Part shown: positions 23,162 through 23,181 of the stretch, in pieces
Layout: each line of letters begins with the position of its first letter
Position numbering within the stretch: the stretch's first letter is position 1
Assembly (NCBI GenBank): GCA_016931365.1
Contig: JAFGEY010000522.1
Location: 1 to 23,181, forward strand
Reading direction: 5' to 3'
DNA length: 23,181 bases
DNA from: Anaerolineae bacterium
Lineage (GTDB): Bacteria > Chloroflexota > Anaerolineae > JAFGEY01
Made by a program: the position numbers and the translations under genes
Notes under the pieces: generated by a model
Databases searched by the model: none
What the model was told of the DNA's origin: nothing
Seen by the model: the letters and a program-made list of their open reading frames with translations, nothing else

Positions 23162-23181
23162 AACAGCGGCAGCGCCAGTTG

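Overview
The window reads as bacterial chromosome of fairly high GC with very dense coding. Every convincing gene lies on the minus strand, so transcription runs from right to left. I see no rRNA, tRNA, IS element, phage gene or CRISPR array. The gene set (heliorhodopsin, PAS-type sensor kinase, split MacAB-type ABC exporter, PEP-swivel kinase, CrtI-like flavoenzymes) suggests an environmental Gram-positive-type or Chloroflexota-like bacterium. That placement is inference from gene families, not from a marker gene. TGA, TAA and TAG are all used as stops, so the code is the standard bacterial one.

Right part (23.1 to 18.4 kb). A small membrane-anchored protein with an Asp-rich calcium-loop-like motif overlaps (ATGA) a CrtI/retinol-saturase-like FAD oxidoreductase. 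After a 255 bp gap holding an extended -10 promoter comes a two-component pair: a PAS-PAS histidine kinase overlapping (ATGA) an OmpR-type response regulator.

Middle part (18.4 to 7.9 kb). A ferritin-like di-iron protein is followed by GTP cyclohydrolase I, a receiver-only response regulator, a MacA/HlyD-like adaptor and a MacB-like permease. Then come a PEP-synthase-like phosphotransferase lacking its PEP-binding domain, a membrane-anchored chelatase-fold protein, a divergent PlsY-like acyltransferase, a lipase-like hydrolase, and finally the ABC ATPase that should power the permease. Genes are separated by at most about 30 bp or overlap, so they probably form one operon with a split exporter.

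Left part (7.8 kb to 1). This is the most notable stretch. A heliorhodopsin (Schiff-base Lys245, counter-ion Glu110) is followed by an alpha/beta hydrolase. Next is a peroxiredoxin-like gene whose catalytic-cysteine codon is an in-frame TGA, with a 6-bp hairpin (AGUU loop) 25 nt downstream: a strong selenoprotein candidate (motif UxxC). It is followed by an intercistronic hairpin and a 40-residue membrane protein translationally coupled to a Rieske mononuclear-iron oxygenase. Then come a P2A calcium-type ATPase with Lys in place of the site-I glutamate, an MFS exporter, and the first 81 codons of a CrtI-type phytoene-desaturase-like enzyme running off the left edge.

My reading is that the left cluster joins a photoreceptor to peroxide/lipid defence, oxygenase chemistry and ion or drug export: a light/oxidative-stress module with a selenocysteine peroxidase. 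The individual families are known. The combination, the small coupled membrane protein and the Sec codon (which a standard gene caller would miss) are what deserve attention.
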